Notes: generated by a model from the letters alone, not told the origin. A stretch of 14,515 bases of DNA from Bacteroidales bacterium UBA4331 (GCA_002394395.1 DGTR01000011.1:1-14515), one strand, 5' to 3'; counted from the stretch's first letter, positions 1-7,212 are shown. Translations and numbers: made by a program.

Positions 1-21
1 TCCCTCCCCCGAAGGGAGGGA
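1..21. repeat. GC-rich palindrome inside a reading frame
   Basis: TCCCTCCC (1-8) and GGGAGGGA (14-21) are perfect reverse complements around a 5-nt CCGAA loop. It lies inside the partial HsdR-N-like gene, where family members normally continue from the VVY motif into the nuclease core. It resembles the short palindromic repeats that occur in intergenic spacers of gut Bacteroidales, but here it is translated. Confidence 0.55.
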
Positions 22-234
22 GAGATTACCATAGACTACCGCGTCGCAGCGCTTGTGCACCTCCCCTACGGTGATCGCCACTTCAACGGCGATGAGCGAG
101 GCGGGATAGCCGAGTTGCTCCACCATGCGGTGCAACAACTGCTGTCTAACCCACTCTTCCGGCGTCAAGCGCACCCATCGGTGCCGCCAGGCGCAGAAGA
201 TCTGCTCTTTGCCGTTGAACACTCTCGTTCGCAT
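1..234 (-). CDS. HsdR N-terminal-domain-like protein, partial (3' end off window)
   Basis: The minus frame opens at ATG 234 and stays open to the left edge, 78 codons. The N-terminal part contains VRLTPEEWVRQQLL, then LGYPASLIAVEV and KRCDAVVY. This pattern is typical of the small Bacteroidota proteins annotated as 'type I restriction enzyme HsdR N-terminal domain' proteins (a PD-(D/E)XK-like nuclease fold). These usually occur without the HsdR motor, so a role in restriction should not be assumed. The gene starts 28 nt after the glnS stop, so it is probably the last visible gene of the lpx-glnS operon. A possible RBS, AGGA, lies about 8 nt before the ATG. At the left edge the frame runs through a GC-rich palindrome (1-21) read as SLPSGEG, which looks like an in-frame repeat insertion rather than family sequence. 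The family call rests on remembered motif patterns. Confidence 0.75.
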   Translation of the reverse strand, partial: MRTRVFNGKEQIFCAWRHRWVRLTPEEWVRQQLLHRMVEQLGYPASLIAVEVAITVGEVHKRCDAVVYGNLSLPSGEG

Positions 235-262
235 AGGTAGTCCTAAGTCAACCTAGGTATTC

Positions 263-2002
263 CTATTTCAAATAGTTATCCTTGAGGGAGCAGGTACGGT
301 TGAGTACCAGGTGATCGGAAGTTGTATCCGGGTCCACTACAAAGTAGCCTTGTTTGAGCAGCTGGTAGTGGTTCTCCTGCTCGATACCGTCCTTGAGAAC
401 CGGCTCATGCAACTCGCAGCGGAGGGCACTCTCGATCTTGATGGTCTTCACCTCGAGGCTGTTAGGGTTAAGCAGGTCACGGAAATCGCCTTCCTCGGCA
501 GAAGGGTTCTCGACGGCGAAGAGGCGGTCGTAGAGACGTACCTCGGCGTCAAGTGCAGACTTGCACTCCACCCAGTTGATGGTCGCTTTGGTCTTGCGGT
601 TACCACCTTCGGTGCCGGACTTGGAGTTCGGGTCGTAGGTGGCATAGACGGTCGTGATCTTGCCGTCAGCATCTTTCTCGCAACCGGTAGCCTGGATGAT
701 ATAGGAGGCTTTGAGACGAACCTCGCGGCCGCCGGGAGAGAGGCGGTAGAACTTATTATCCGCTTCCTCGAGGAAGTCGCCGCGCTCAATCCAGAGCTCG
801 CGACCGAATTGCATCTCACGGGTACCGAGTTCGGGGTGGCCGTCAATGTTTTCTGTGACGAGGGTCTCGGAAAACCCACCCTCGTAATTGGTGATGACGA
901 GTTTGACGGGGTCGAAGATGGCGCATACGCGTGGAGCTATCTCCTTGAGATCCTCGCGGATCGTGTGCTCCAGGAGGCCCTGGTCGATCATGCCTTCGAC
1001 CTTGGTATAGCCGATCTTATCCATGAAGGTACGGATCGCTTGCGGGGTATAGCCGCGGCGACGCAGACCGCAGACGGTCGGCATACGCGGGTCGTCCCAG
1101 CCGGCTACTAGCCCTTCCTTGACGAGTTGCAGCATCTTACGCTTGGACATGACGGTATAGGTGATGTTCAGGCGGTTGAACTCGCGTTGTTTCGGACGGT
1201 AGTCCGGACCGTAAGGCGAGAGACCGCAGAAGTTCGGTCCGCTGAACTGGTCGATGAAATAGTCATAGAGCGGACGGTGTACCTCGAACTCGAGCGTACA
1301 TATCGAGTGCGTCACGCCCTCGAAATAGTCGGATTGTCCGTGTGCGAAATCGTACATCGGATAGACGTTCCACTTACGTCCCGTGCGGTGGTGAGGATGC
1401 GAGGTGATGATACGATACATGATCGGATCGCGGAAGTGCATATTCGGATTCGCCATGTCAATCTTCGCGCGCAGCACCATCTTACCCTCCTCTATCTCGC
1501 CGCGCTGCATGGCTTCGAAGAGACGCAGGTTCTCCTCGATAGGCCGGTCGCGGAAAGGCGAAGCCACACCGGGCTCGGTAGGCGTACCTTTCTGCTCGGC
1601 TATCTGCTCCGCCGACTGCTCATCGACATAGGCCTTGCCTTGTTTGATGAACATGATGGCGAGGTCATAGAGCTGCTGAAAATAATCGGAGGCGTAGAAG
1701 ATCTGTCCCCATTTGAAACCGAGCCAGCGGATATCGCGCTCGATGGTCTCTACGTATTCGGTATCCTCTTTGGCGGGGTTGGTATCGTCAAAACGGAGGT
1801 TACAAACGCCGTTGTATTTCTCGGCGATGCCGAAATCCATGCAGATGGCCTTGACGTGACCGATATGCAGGTAGCCGTTCGGTTCCGGCGGGAAACGGGT
1901 CTGGATACGTCCGTTATTGACACCCTCAGCGAGGTCTTTCTCTACAATCTGCTCAATGAAATTGAGGCTGCGTTCCTCATTTTGCGTTTTCTCTACTTCC
2001 AT
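263..2002 (-). CDS. glnS: Glutaminyl-tRNA synthetase
   Basis: This is a class I aminoacyl-tRNA synthetase that charges tRNA-Gln with glutamine in the cytoplasm. Its 579 residues are close to the usual GlnRS length (E. coli about 554). The ATP-binding signature PPEPNGYLHIGH is at residues 38-49 and the KMSKS-equivalent VMSKRKM at 284-290. LRFDDTNP (69-76) and the HRPLYDYFIDQ segment (242-252) are typical of GlnRS rather than GluRS. The C-terminal half forms the anticodon-binding beta-barrels. The start ATG is 2002, only 3 nt after the lpxA stop, so the gene is almost certainly translated from the lpx operon mRNA. Long open frames on the opposite strand here are shadows of its GC-rich codons. 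I see no truncation or missing motif. Confidence 0.97.
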   Translation of the reverse strand: MEVEKTQNEERSLNFIEQIVEKDLAEGVNNGRIQTRFPPEPNGYLHIGHVKAICMDFGIAEKYNGVCNLRFDDTNPAKEDTEYVETIERDIRWLGFKWGQIFYASDYFQQLYDLAIMFIKQGKAYVDEQSAEQIAEQKGTPTEPGVASPFRDRPIEENLRLFEAMQRGEIEEGKMVLRAKIDMANPNMHFRDPIMYRIITSHPHHRTGRKWNVYPMYDFAHGQSDYFEGVTHSICTLEFEVHRPLYDYFIDQFSGPNFCGLSPYGPDYRPKQREFNRLNITYTVMSKRKMLQLVKEGLVAGWDDPRMPTVCGLRRRGYTPQAIRTFMDKIGYTKVEGMIDQGLLEHTIREDLKEIAPRVCAIFDPVKLVITNYEGGFSETLVTENIDGHPELGTREMQFGRELWIERGDFLEEADNKFYRLSPGGREVRLKASYIIQATGCEKDADGKITTVYATYDPNSKSGTEGGNRKTKATINWVECKSALDAEVRLYDRLFAVENPSAEEGDFRDLLNPNSLEVKTIKIESALRCELHEPVLKDGIEQENHYQLLKQGYFVVDPDTTSDHLVLNRTCSLKDNYLK

Positions 2003-2005
2003 AGT

Positions 2006-2776
2006 TTATCCTTTGATGATACCTCTGGGCGAGGCTTTAACGAAATTAACAATCATATCGCGTTCGGGCGAAGCGGGCATCTCTGCCTCTACTTTGGCGA
2101 GCGCTTGGGTGGTGTTGAGACCACTGTTATAGATGATGCGGTACACCTCCTGGATGGTATGAATCTGCTCGGGCGTGAAGCCGCGGCGGTTGAGTCCGAC
2201 GGAGTTGATTCCGCAATAGGAGATAGGCTCGCGGGCTGCGATAGCGAACGGCGGCACGTCCTTGTTGATCTTCGAACCGCCCTGTATCATCACGTGGCCG
2301 CCGATATGGCTGAACTGGTGTACGAGGGTACCGCCACCAACGATGGCGAAATCGTCCACCTCCACCTCGCCGGCAAGCTGGGTACAGTTCGACATGATGA
2401 TATGATCATGCAGGACACAGTCATGCGCCACGTGGCAGTATGCCATGATGAGGTTATTATTGCCGATGACGGTCTTGCCCTTGCTGAAGGTACCGCGGTG
2501 GACGGTGACGAACTCACGGAGGACGTTATTGTCGCCGATGAGAGTCCAGGTCTCTTCTCCGTGGAACTTCAGATCCTGCGGGATAGCGCCGATGACGGCG
2601 GAGGGGAAGACATGGCAGTTCTTGCCTAATTTGGTATAGCGGCAGATGGTGGCGTTGGAATCAATGACACATCCGTCGCCGATCTCTACATCACGGTCGA
2701 TACAAACGAAAGGACCGATCTCTACATTCTCACCGATCTTAGCTTCGGGATGAATAGATGCTAAAGGAGAAATCAT
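2006..2776 (-). CDS. lpxA: UDP-N-acetylglucosamine O-acyltransferase
   Basis: LpxA catalyses the first step of lipid A synthesis, moving a 3-hydroxyacyl chain from ACP to the 3-OH of UDP-GlcNAc in the cytoplasm. The 256 residues begin MISPLASIHPEAKIG. Left-handed parallel beta-helix hexapeptide repeats fill the first 190 residues. The catalytic histidine is H118 in CHVAHDC (equivalent to E. coli H125). The C-terminal helical part carries NSVGLNRRGF. I use ATG 2776, because the longer frame upstream would overlap lpxC with residues unlike the family. The gene lies 2 nt after the lpxC stop and 3 nt before glnS, so it is translationally coupled in the operon. In most Bacteroidota it would follow a fused lpxC-fabZ gene; here it follows lpxC alone. 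Confidence 0.97.
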   Translation of the reverse strand: MISPLASIHPEAKIGENVEIGPFVCIDRDVEIGDGCVIDSNATICRYTKLGKNCHVFPSAVIGAIPQDLKFHGEETWTLIGDNNVLREFVTVHRGTFSKGKTVIGNNNLIMAYCHVAHDCVLHDHIIMSNCTQLAGEVEVDDFAIVGGGTLVHQFSHIGGHVMIQGGSKINKDVPPFAIAAREPISYCGINSVGLNRRGFTPEQIHTIQEVYRIIYNSGLNTTQALAKVEAEMPASPERDMIVNFVKASPRGIIKG

Positions 2777-2778
2777 AT

Positions 2779-3681
2779 TTATTCGCTTAATATTTGGTTT
2801 CTTAATCGGCGGACACACTGCGTATTGAAGGTGTGTCCAGGTTTGTAGGCAACGATACGTCCCTGGATACGCATGCCGAGGAGCGAGAGGTCTCCGATGA
2901 CGTCGAGCAGCTTATGCCGCGCGGGCTCATTCTGGTAGTTGAGGGGCGAGAGGTAGCCGAGTTTCTTGGCGTCCAGATGGGGCTGGCCAAGTTTGTCGCA
3001 GAAATAATCCATACCTTCCTGGGACATCTCCGTCTCGTAGATGACGAGAGCGTTCTGCAGGTCGCCGCCTTTGATCAGACCGACGCGCAGGAGGGGTTCT
3101 ATCTCTCGAACGAAACAGAACGTGCGTGCGGCAGCGATCTCCTTGGGGTACTTCGTGAGGTCGGTGAGCGTAGCATGCTGCTCCCGCAGTAGAACCGACT
3201 GAAAAGCAATCGTGACATCCGCCTCGTAATGGTCGCAAGGCTCGATGCGCATCCGGTTACCGTGCTCAGAGATATACTCGATGGGCTCGGTAACGACATA
3301 GATATTCTGCTCGGCATCCTGCTCCTCGAGGCCTACGCGCTGGATCTCCTTAACGAAGAAGCGCGCCGAACCGTCCAGAATAGGCATCTCGGGCGCATCG
3401 ACGTCGATAATACAATTATCCACGCCCATGGCATAGAGGGCGCTCAACGCGTGCTCTACGGTCGAAATCTTCCATTTCCCGTGCTCCAAGACGGTGCCGC
3501 GCTCGGTAGCGGAAACGTAGTCCGCCAACGCCTGATGGCAGGGTTGTTTGGGTAAATCAATGCGGCGCAGGCAGATACCTGTGTTGATAGGGGCCGGATT
3601 GAATGTCGCCGTGATATGCAAGCCCGTGTGCAAGCCGACCGAACTGAGAGAGAAACTCTCTTTGATAGTATGCTGTTTCAT
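2779..3681 (-). CDS. lpxC: UDP-3-O-acyl-N-acetylglucosamine deacetylase, stand-alone
   Basis: LpxC is a zinc amidase that catalyses the committed step of lipid A synthesis, removing the acetyl group from UDP-3-O-acyl-GlcNAc. The visible active site is E76-H77 in TVEHALSAL, and H256 and D260 in RHKLLDVIGD, matching the known zinc ligands and base. ATG 3681 begins MKQHTIKESFSLSSVGLHTG; the longer frame overlaps the lpxD end and is unlikely. The product is 300 residues, the length of a plain LpxC (E. coli 305). In Bacteroidota LpxC is usually a roughly 460-residue fusion with FabZ. Here translation stops right after the LpxC domain, with lpxA 2 nt on, so the FabZ half is absent rather than frameshifted. 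It lies 4 nt after lpxD. Confidence 0.96.
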   Translation of the reverse strand: MKQHTIKESFSLSSVGLHTGLHITATFNPAPINTGICLRRIDLPKQPCHQALADYVSATERGTVLEHGKWKISTVEHALSALYAMGVDNCIIDVDAPEMPILDGSARFFVKEIQRVGLEEQDAEQNIYVVTEPIEYISEHGNRMRIEPCDHYEADVTIAFQSVLLREQHATLTDLTKYPKEIAAARTFCFVREIEPLLRVGLIKGGDLQNALVIYETEMSQEGMDYFCDKLGQPHLDAKKLGYLSPLNYQNEPARHKLLDVIGDLSLLGMRIQGRIVAYKPGHTFNTQCVRRLRNQILSE

Positions 3682-3685
3682 GTAT

Positions 3686-4702
3686 TTAGTTATTTCGCGT
3701 TCCGGATTGTTTGAATTTGACGACAGCGCGGCGCCATATACCTGCATCAATAGCGGGGGTTCCCATATACATACCGGGTTTCTTGATGGAGCCTGCGATA
3801 CCGCTTTGGGCGCCGAAGATACAGTTGTCGGCTACCTCGATATGTCCCGCTACGCCTACCTGGCCGGCGAGGATACAGTGCTTGCCGATCTTCGTGCTGC
3901 CTGCTATACCCACTTGCGCGCAGAGGAAGGTCGATTCGCCTACCTCGACATTATGCGCCACCTGGACGAGGTTGTCTATCTTTGCATTCTTGTGAACGAT
4001 GGTCGAACCCATCATGGCGCGGTCGATGGTGGTGTTGGCACCTATCTCCACGTCGTCCTCGATGATGACGTTCCCTATCTGCGGGATCTTCCGGTTGACG
4101 CCCTGTGCGTCCGGCTCGAAGCCGAATCCGTCTGCACCGATGACTACACCGGCATGGAGGATACATCCCTCGCCGACGAGGCAGTTGGCGTAGATCTTCA
4201 CGCCCGCATAGAGGATGGTATTCTTGCCGATGGTGACATTATCGCCTATATAGACGTTCGGGTAGATCTGTACTCCTTCGCCCAGACGCACGTTCCGTCC
4301 GATATAAGCAAAGGCGCCTACATAGGCGTCTGCGGGCACAGCAACCCCTTCGGAGATGAAGGAGGGCTGCTCGATACCTTTCTTCGCGGGGAACATCGCT
4401 TTGCTGACCATCGTCAGTAATTGTCCCATCGCGCCGCGGGCATTCTCCACGAGGATGAAAGCGCCGCCGGCTTTGTCTTCGCCGTCGGGAAAAGAAATCT
4501 TGCCGGCTGCCAAGGAACGGGTGATGAGTACTACGCCGGCTTTGGTAGTTTGCAGACAGGGGATATATTTCTCGTCCGTCACGAAAGAGAGATGCTTGGC
4601 TTGAGCCTGCTCAATCGGGGCTACGTCGCTGACCATGGCATTGGCGTTGCCGTATAACTCTCCGCTGAGGAGAGCTGCTATCTGTTGTGCACTAAATTCC
4701 AC
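3686..4702 (-). CDS. lpxD: UDP-3-O-acylglucosamine N-acyltransferase
   Basis: LpxD adds the second 3-hydroxyacyl chain, on the 2-amine made by LpxC, to give UDP-2,3-diacylglucosamine. The 338 residues have the usual plan: an N-terminal uridine-binding domain (about 1-100, with LSFVTDEKY), a hexapeptide beta-helix (about 110-300, with IGADGFGF at 188-195), and a short C-terminal tail. The catalytic histidine is H250 in LVQVAHNVEVGE (E. coli H239). The start is GTG 4702 with no clear Shine-Dalgarno, 12 nt after the stop of the HD gene. That junction consists of an AT-rich 7-bp tandem repeat. The gene is first of the lpxD-lpxC-lpxA block. Confidence 0.96.
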   Translation of the reverse strand: MEFSAQQIAALLSGELYGNANAMVSDVAPIEQAQAKHLSFVTDEKYIPCLQTTKAGVVLITRSLAAGKISFPDGEDKAGGAFILVENARGAMGQLLTMVSKAMFPAKKGIEQPSFISEGVAVPADAYVGAFAYIGRNVRLGEGVQIYPNVYIGDNVTIGKNTILYAGVKIYANCLVGEGCILHAGVVIGADGFGFEPDAQGVNRKIPQIGNVIIEDDVEIGANTTIDRAMMGSTIVHKNAKIDNLVQVAHNVEVGESTFLCAQVGIAGSTKIGKHCILAGQVGVAGHIEVADNCIFGAQSGIAGSIKKPGMYMGTPAIDAGIWRRAVVKFKQSGTRNN

Positions 4703-4736
4703 AATTCGTAATTTTTAATTTTTAATTCGTAATTTG
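4702..4736. repeat. Heptanucleotide tandem repeat, AT-rich
   Basis: Five 7-bp units lie in tandem on the plus strand: CAATTCG, TAATTTT, TAATTTT, TAATTCG, TAATTTG. They span the last codons and stop codon of the HD gene and the spacer up to the lpxD start codon. The HD protein therefore ends in a repeat-encoded tail (KLRIKN). Related AT-rich spacers are common between genes in Bacteroidota. Confidence 0.7.
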
Positions 4737-5944
4737 AAAACATATCGTTTGATGGGCTTCCGGGTAAGGGCCGCGAGGTCCAGTATCTCGCTGGCCTCCG
4801 CTATGTCGCGTACCGTACCATCCGAGTAGAGAATGTCGATCGTGTCGGCCTTCTCGGAATAGGTATTGGAGGTGGACACATGCTCGCTCCAGAGGTACGA
4901 AGCGTCCTCCGGGTCCAGACCGAAAGCCTTGGCGTAACGGTCGTTGAGAGCCGTGATGTCTGCCTCACCAAGGGGTGCATCGAGCAACTCGCCGCGGAAG
5001 AGCTGGCGGTTGATGAAGCTCTCGCTGAGGAGGCTCAGCACCTTGTCGTCGCTGCTGATCCACGCCTTGATGGCAGAGAGCACATCGTTGTCGTCCAGCA
5101 GGGCGTATTGGTCCAGCGCTTCGCTCCGCAGGGCGAACTGCGCCATGGAGACAGGCTGGTAGAGGAAGTACCGAAGGGACGGCGCGCAGAAGAGTTCTTT
5201 GCCGCTGCGGGCAAGCTCTTTGGCGCGGGAGAGAATCTTAATAAGATGCTGCTCCGCCGCCACGGAGGTCTTATGCAGATATACCTGCCAGTACATCAGG
5301 CGGCGCGCCACGAGGAACTTCTCCACGGAGTAGATACCCTTGACCTGCACCACAAGCCGGTCGTCGCGCACGTCAAGCATCTTCAAGAGACGCTCGCTCG
5401 CCACTCTACCCTCCTGCACGCCCGTGAAGAAACTGTCGCGGCAGAGGTAATCCATACGATCAACGTCCAGCTGCGAACTAATGAGCTGGTGGAGGAAATG
5501 TTTGGGATACTCGTTCTTGAAGATAGCGATCGCCGTATCAAGCAGGCCGTTAAGGTCCTCGTTGATGCGCATCATCATAAGAAGCGAGATGTCCTCATGG
5601 GTAACGCCGTTGACAATCGTATGTTCCAGTACATGGGAGAAAGGCCCGTGACCGATGTCGTGCAGCAGGATAGCTATTTGTGCTGCCGTCGCCTCCTCGT
5701 CGCTGATCTCGACACCTTTGGTACGGAGCGAGAGGATCGCCTCCTGCATGAGGTGCATGGCGCCGATAGAGTGCCCGAAGCGCGTATGTACCGCGCCGGG
5801 GTACACCAGATAGGAGAGACCCAACTGCTTAATGCGGCTCAGACGCTGCACGTAGGGGTGCTGCAAGACATCGTATATCAACTCGTTCGGTATCGTCAGA
5901 AATCCAAAAACCGGGTCGTTTATAATCTTTCGTTTATTTGCCAT
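4715..5944 (-). CDS. HD-domain phosphohydrolase (dGTPase/SAMHD1-like)
   Basis: The 409-residue cytosolic protein is of the HD superfamily of metal-dependent phosphohydrolases. TRFGHSIG (H58), LLHDIGHG (H95-D96, H99) and SQLDVDRMDYL (D160) reproduce the H...HD...D metal ligands of dGTPase/SAMHD1-like enzymes. The substrate cannot be read from sequence; nucleotide triphosphates are the family precedent. The start ATG 5944 begins MANKRKIINDPVFGFLTIPN, which fits the family; the open frame upstream runs into the promoter. An HD gene just upstream of lpxD is a common arrangement in Bacteroidota. The promoter's -7 box ends only 14 nt before the ATG, so the mRNA leader must be very short. The last few residues are encoded by a 7-bp repeat. 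Confidence 0.93.
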   Translation of the reverse strand: MANKRKIINDPVFGFLTIPNELIYDVLQHPYVQRLSRIKQLGLSYLVYPGAVHTRFGHSIGAMHLMQEAILSLRTKGVEISDEEATAAQIAILLHDIGHGPFSHVLEHTIVNGVTHEDISLLMMMRINEDLNGLLDTAIAIFKNEYPKHFLHQLISSQLDVDRMDYLCRDSFFTGVQEGRVASERLLKMLDVRDDRLVVQVKGIYSVEKFLVARRLMYWQVYLHKTSVAAEQHLIKILSRAKELARSGKELFCAPSLRYFLYQPVSMAQFALRSEALDQYALLDDNDVLSAIKAWISSDDKVLSLLSESFINRQLFRGELLDAPLGEADITALNDRYAKAFGLDPEDASYLWSEHVSTSNTYSEKADTIDILYSDGTVRDIAEASEILDLAALTRKPIKRYVFKLRIKN

Positions 5945-5958
5945 AATATAAAAGTGCG

Positions 5959-5990
5959 CAAAGGTACTAAATTTTTTCCATATACGCAAA
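5959..5990 (-). promoter_or_regulatory. Bacteroidota promoter of the HD-lpx-glnS operon
   Basis: On the minus strand, TTTG (5987-5990) and TACCTTTG (5959-5966) are separated by exactly 20 nt and fit the Bacteroidota sigma consensus TTTG / TAnnTTTG. The -33 box is extended as TTTGCGTATATGG, nearly the same as at the nitroreductase promoter. Confidence 0.85.
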
Positions 5991-6025
5991 TACATAGGCA
6001 ATAAAATCATTTTTTTATGAAAATA

Positions 6026-6057
6026 TTTGGTAATATGAAAAAAAAGCAGTACCTTTG
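6026..6057 (+). promoter_or_regulatory. Promoter of tRNA-Leu
   Basis: TTTG (6026-6029) and TACCTTTG (6050-6057) are separated by 20 nt, a consensus Bacteroidota promoter. It is divergent from the HD-operon promoter; their -33 boxes are about 35 nt apart. The tRNA begins 26 nt after the -7 box. Confidence 0.85.
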
Positions 6058-6082
6058 CACCCGATTTTGGAAAACCAAGATC

Positions 6083-6168
6083 GCCGCGATGGTGGAATCG
6101 GTAGACACGAAGGACTTAAAATCCTTTGGCCAGTGATGGCTGTGTGGGTTCAAGTCCCACTCGCGGTA
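6083..6168 (+). tRNA. tRNA-Leu (anticodon UAA)
   Basis: This is an 86-nt class II tRNA. The acceptor strands GCCGCGA (6083-6089) and TCGCGGT (6161-6167) pair with a G1-U72 wobble, and the discriminator is A at 6168. The D arm contains TGGAATCGGTAGACA. The anticodon stem is AAGGA/TCCTT with loop CTTAAAA, giving anticodon TAA at 6117-6119, which reads UUA. A long variable arm follows. The T arm is GTGGG TTCAAGT CCCAC (6144-6160). The 3' CCA is not encoded (CT follows the discriminator) and must be added after transcription. The gene is preceded by its own promoter and followed at once by a hairpin terminator. Confidence 0.95.
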
Positions 6169-6170
6169 CT

Positions 6171-6201
6171 AAATACGACGACTCTCAGAGCCGTCGTATT
6201 T
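6171..6201. terminator. Hairpin between tRNA-Leu and the convergent peptidase gene
   Basis: AAATACGACG (6171-6180) and CGTCGTATTT (6192-6201) form a perfect 10-bp stem with a small inner CTC/GAG stem, three nucleotides after the tRNA. It can serve both strands, because the minus-strand NlpC/P60 gene ends inside it (stop at 6185-6187). The T-run after the stem is short. Confidence 0.65.
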
Positions 6202-7006
6202 GCGTTAGATGATGCGTATAAAGGCCGTCGGGATGGGCTTTGTCGGATAGTTCAACGGAGAAGATGCCGGTCTCATCGAGGCGCTCTACCTTAACCCGCC
6301 CGGAGCAATGGATGAGGGTTGTCGGGGTCTGGTCGGAGGCCTGCTGGAGGAGGATACCAACGTGACTGATCTTGCCGTCCTCGTGGTCGAAGAAGAGGAG
6401 GTCGCCCGGTTGCGCGCTCTTGAGCGAGCGGATAGCACGGCCGCAGGAAGCCTGCCGGGAGGCGTTGCGCGGCAGGGTCTTGCCGAAGAGACTCATGACG
6501 ACCTGTACGAAGCCCGAGCAATCCATCCCCATGGCGTTCTTGCCGCCCCATAGATAGGGGACGTTCAGGAAGAAACGCACCGCCTGCAGGAGGTTCTGCG
6601 GGTTCAGATCGAGAGGCTTGGCAAGCACCATCAACGGATCGATACGAAAGCCCACGCCTAACACCTCAAACCGGCCGTCTTTATAGTTCGTGAGCCGCGT
6701 TCCGGCGGTCAGCGGGATGGTCTGGCCGTTATTCTCGCTCACGGCGTATGCCATAGGCATAGCGACCACAGCGGCATCCTTCAGCGCCCGGCGATAAGCG
6801 GTATAATCCTTGCCGGCGATAGGGGCGATCATCTTCGCATCGACCCATCCCTCCTGACCATCCGCGTCCAAGCGGATGCGGTACCATCGGGGTTGTTCCT
6901 CCAAAACGGCGCACAGCTCGCCGAAGAGCATCTGGGTCTCCTGCTCTGCGCCTTCCCGCGCCTCTGCTCGTACGGGCACGACGCTATGTAAAGAAATTGC
7001 TTTCAT
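6185..7006 (-). CDS. SH3/NlpC-P60 family cysteine peptidase
   Basis: The 273-residue protein begins with SH3b-like sequence (about 5-60, ending WVDAKMI, perhaps a second copy to about 130). An NlpC/P60 catalytic domain follows. Catalytic residues are C163 in MDCSGF, H215 in ISHVGI and H233 in LIHCSG; YLWGG (151-155) precedes the cysteine as usual. Known family members, such as YkfC-type enzymes, cleave gamma-D-Glu-diaminopimelate bonds in peptidoglycan peptides. I see no signal peptide or lipobox, so a cytoplasmic role in recycling muropeptides is more likely than wall cleavage. The start is ATG 7006. A consensus promoter lies 175 nt upstream, and its transcript would carry the ATPase remnant as leader. 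The gene ends inside the shared hairpin with tRNA-Leu. Confidence 0.9.
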   Translation of the reverse strand: MKAISLHSVVPVRAEAREGAEQETQMLFGELCAVLEEQPRWYRIRLDADGQEGWVDAKMIAPIAGKDYTAYRRALKDAAVVAMPMAYAVSENNGQTIPLTAGTRLTNYKDGRFEVLGVGFRIDPLMVLAKPLDLNPQNLLQAVRFFLNVPYLWGGKNAMGMDCSGFVQVVMSLFGKTLPRNASRQASCGRAIRSLKSAQPGDLLFFDHEDGKISHVGILLQQASDQTPTTLIHCSGRVKVERLDETGIFSVELSDKAHPDGLYTHHLTQIRRL

Positions 7007-7012
7007 AGATTA

Positions 7013-7180
7013 TTAACTCAATAAATGCGAATTACGGCGAAGCCAATGAATAAAAATCGGATCTGCGAAATGGATATCTTTTCCTTCGATGTCGATTAAC
7101 TCTTTCTTCTGCAGCGCTTTCTTGATAGTAGCGATATTGGCGGAGCTGCCCAACTCATATTTTAAAATCAAAATCCGCAG
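7013..7180 (-). pseudogene. 3' remnant of an AAA-family ATPase gene
   Basis: Reading the minus strand from about 7180 to the TAA at 7013-7015 gives a frame with YELGSSANIATIKKAL, KELIDIEGKDIHFADPIF and WLRRN. This is the typical C-terminal winged-helix end of the common Bacteroidota AAA ATPases of the DEXX/DUF234-like group. Only about 50 codons remain; no P-loop or start codon is present. The remnant begins at the promoter (7181-7212), as if an internal deletion joined the old promoter region to the last codons. It now forms most of the untranslated leader of the downstream peptidase gene. The family assignment is from remembered pattern. Confidence 0.6.
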
Positions 7181-7212
7181 CAAAGGTACGAAAAAAAAAT
7201 GAAAGTAACAAA
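7181..7212 (-). promoter_or_regulatory. Promoter upstream of the NlpC/P60 gene
   Basis: On the minus strand, TTTG (7209-7212) and TACCTTTG (7181-7188) are 20 nt apart, a full consensus. The expected start of transcription is near 7174. This gives a leader of about 170 nt made of the ATPase remnant before the peptidase ATG at 7006. Confidence 0.8.

Noticed and set aside
1127..2629. 500-codon plus-strand open frame opposite glnS and lpxA
   Set aside because: It is antisense to two genes with clear catalytic motifs; the frame is open because of GC-rich codon use and shows no domain of its own.
3548..4420. 290-codon plus-strand frame opposite lpxD
   Set aside because: Its repetitive look mirrors the hexapeptide repeats of LpxD on the other strand.
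4880..6004. 374-codon plus-strand open frame opposite the HD gene
   Set aside because: It is a shadow of the HD phosphohydrolase and runs through its promoter.
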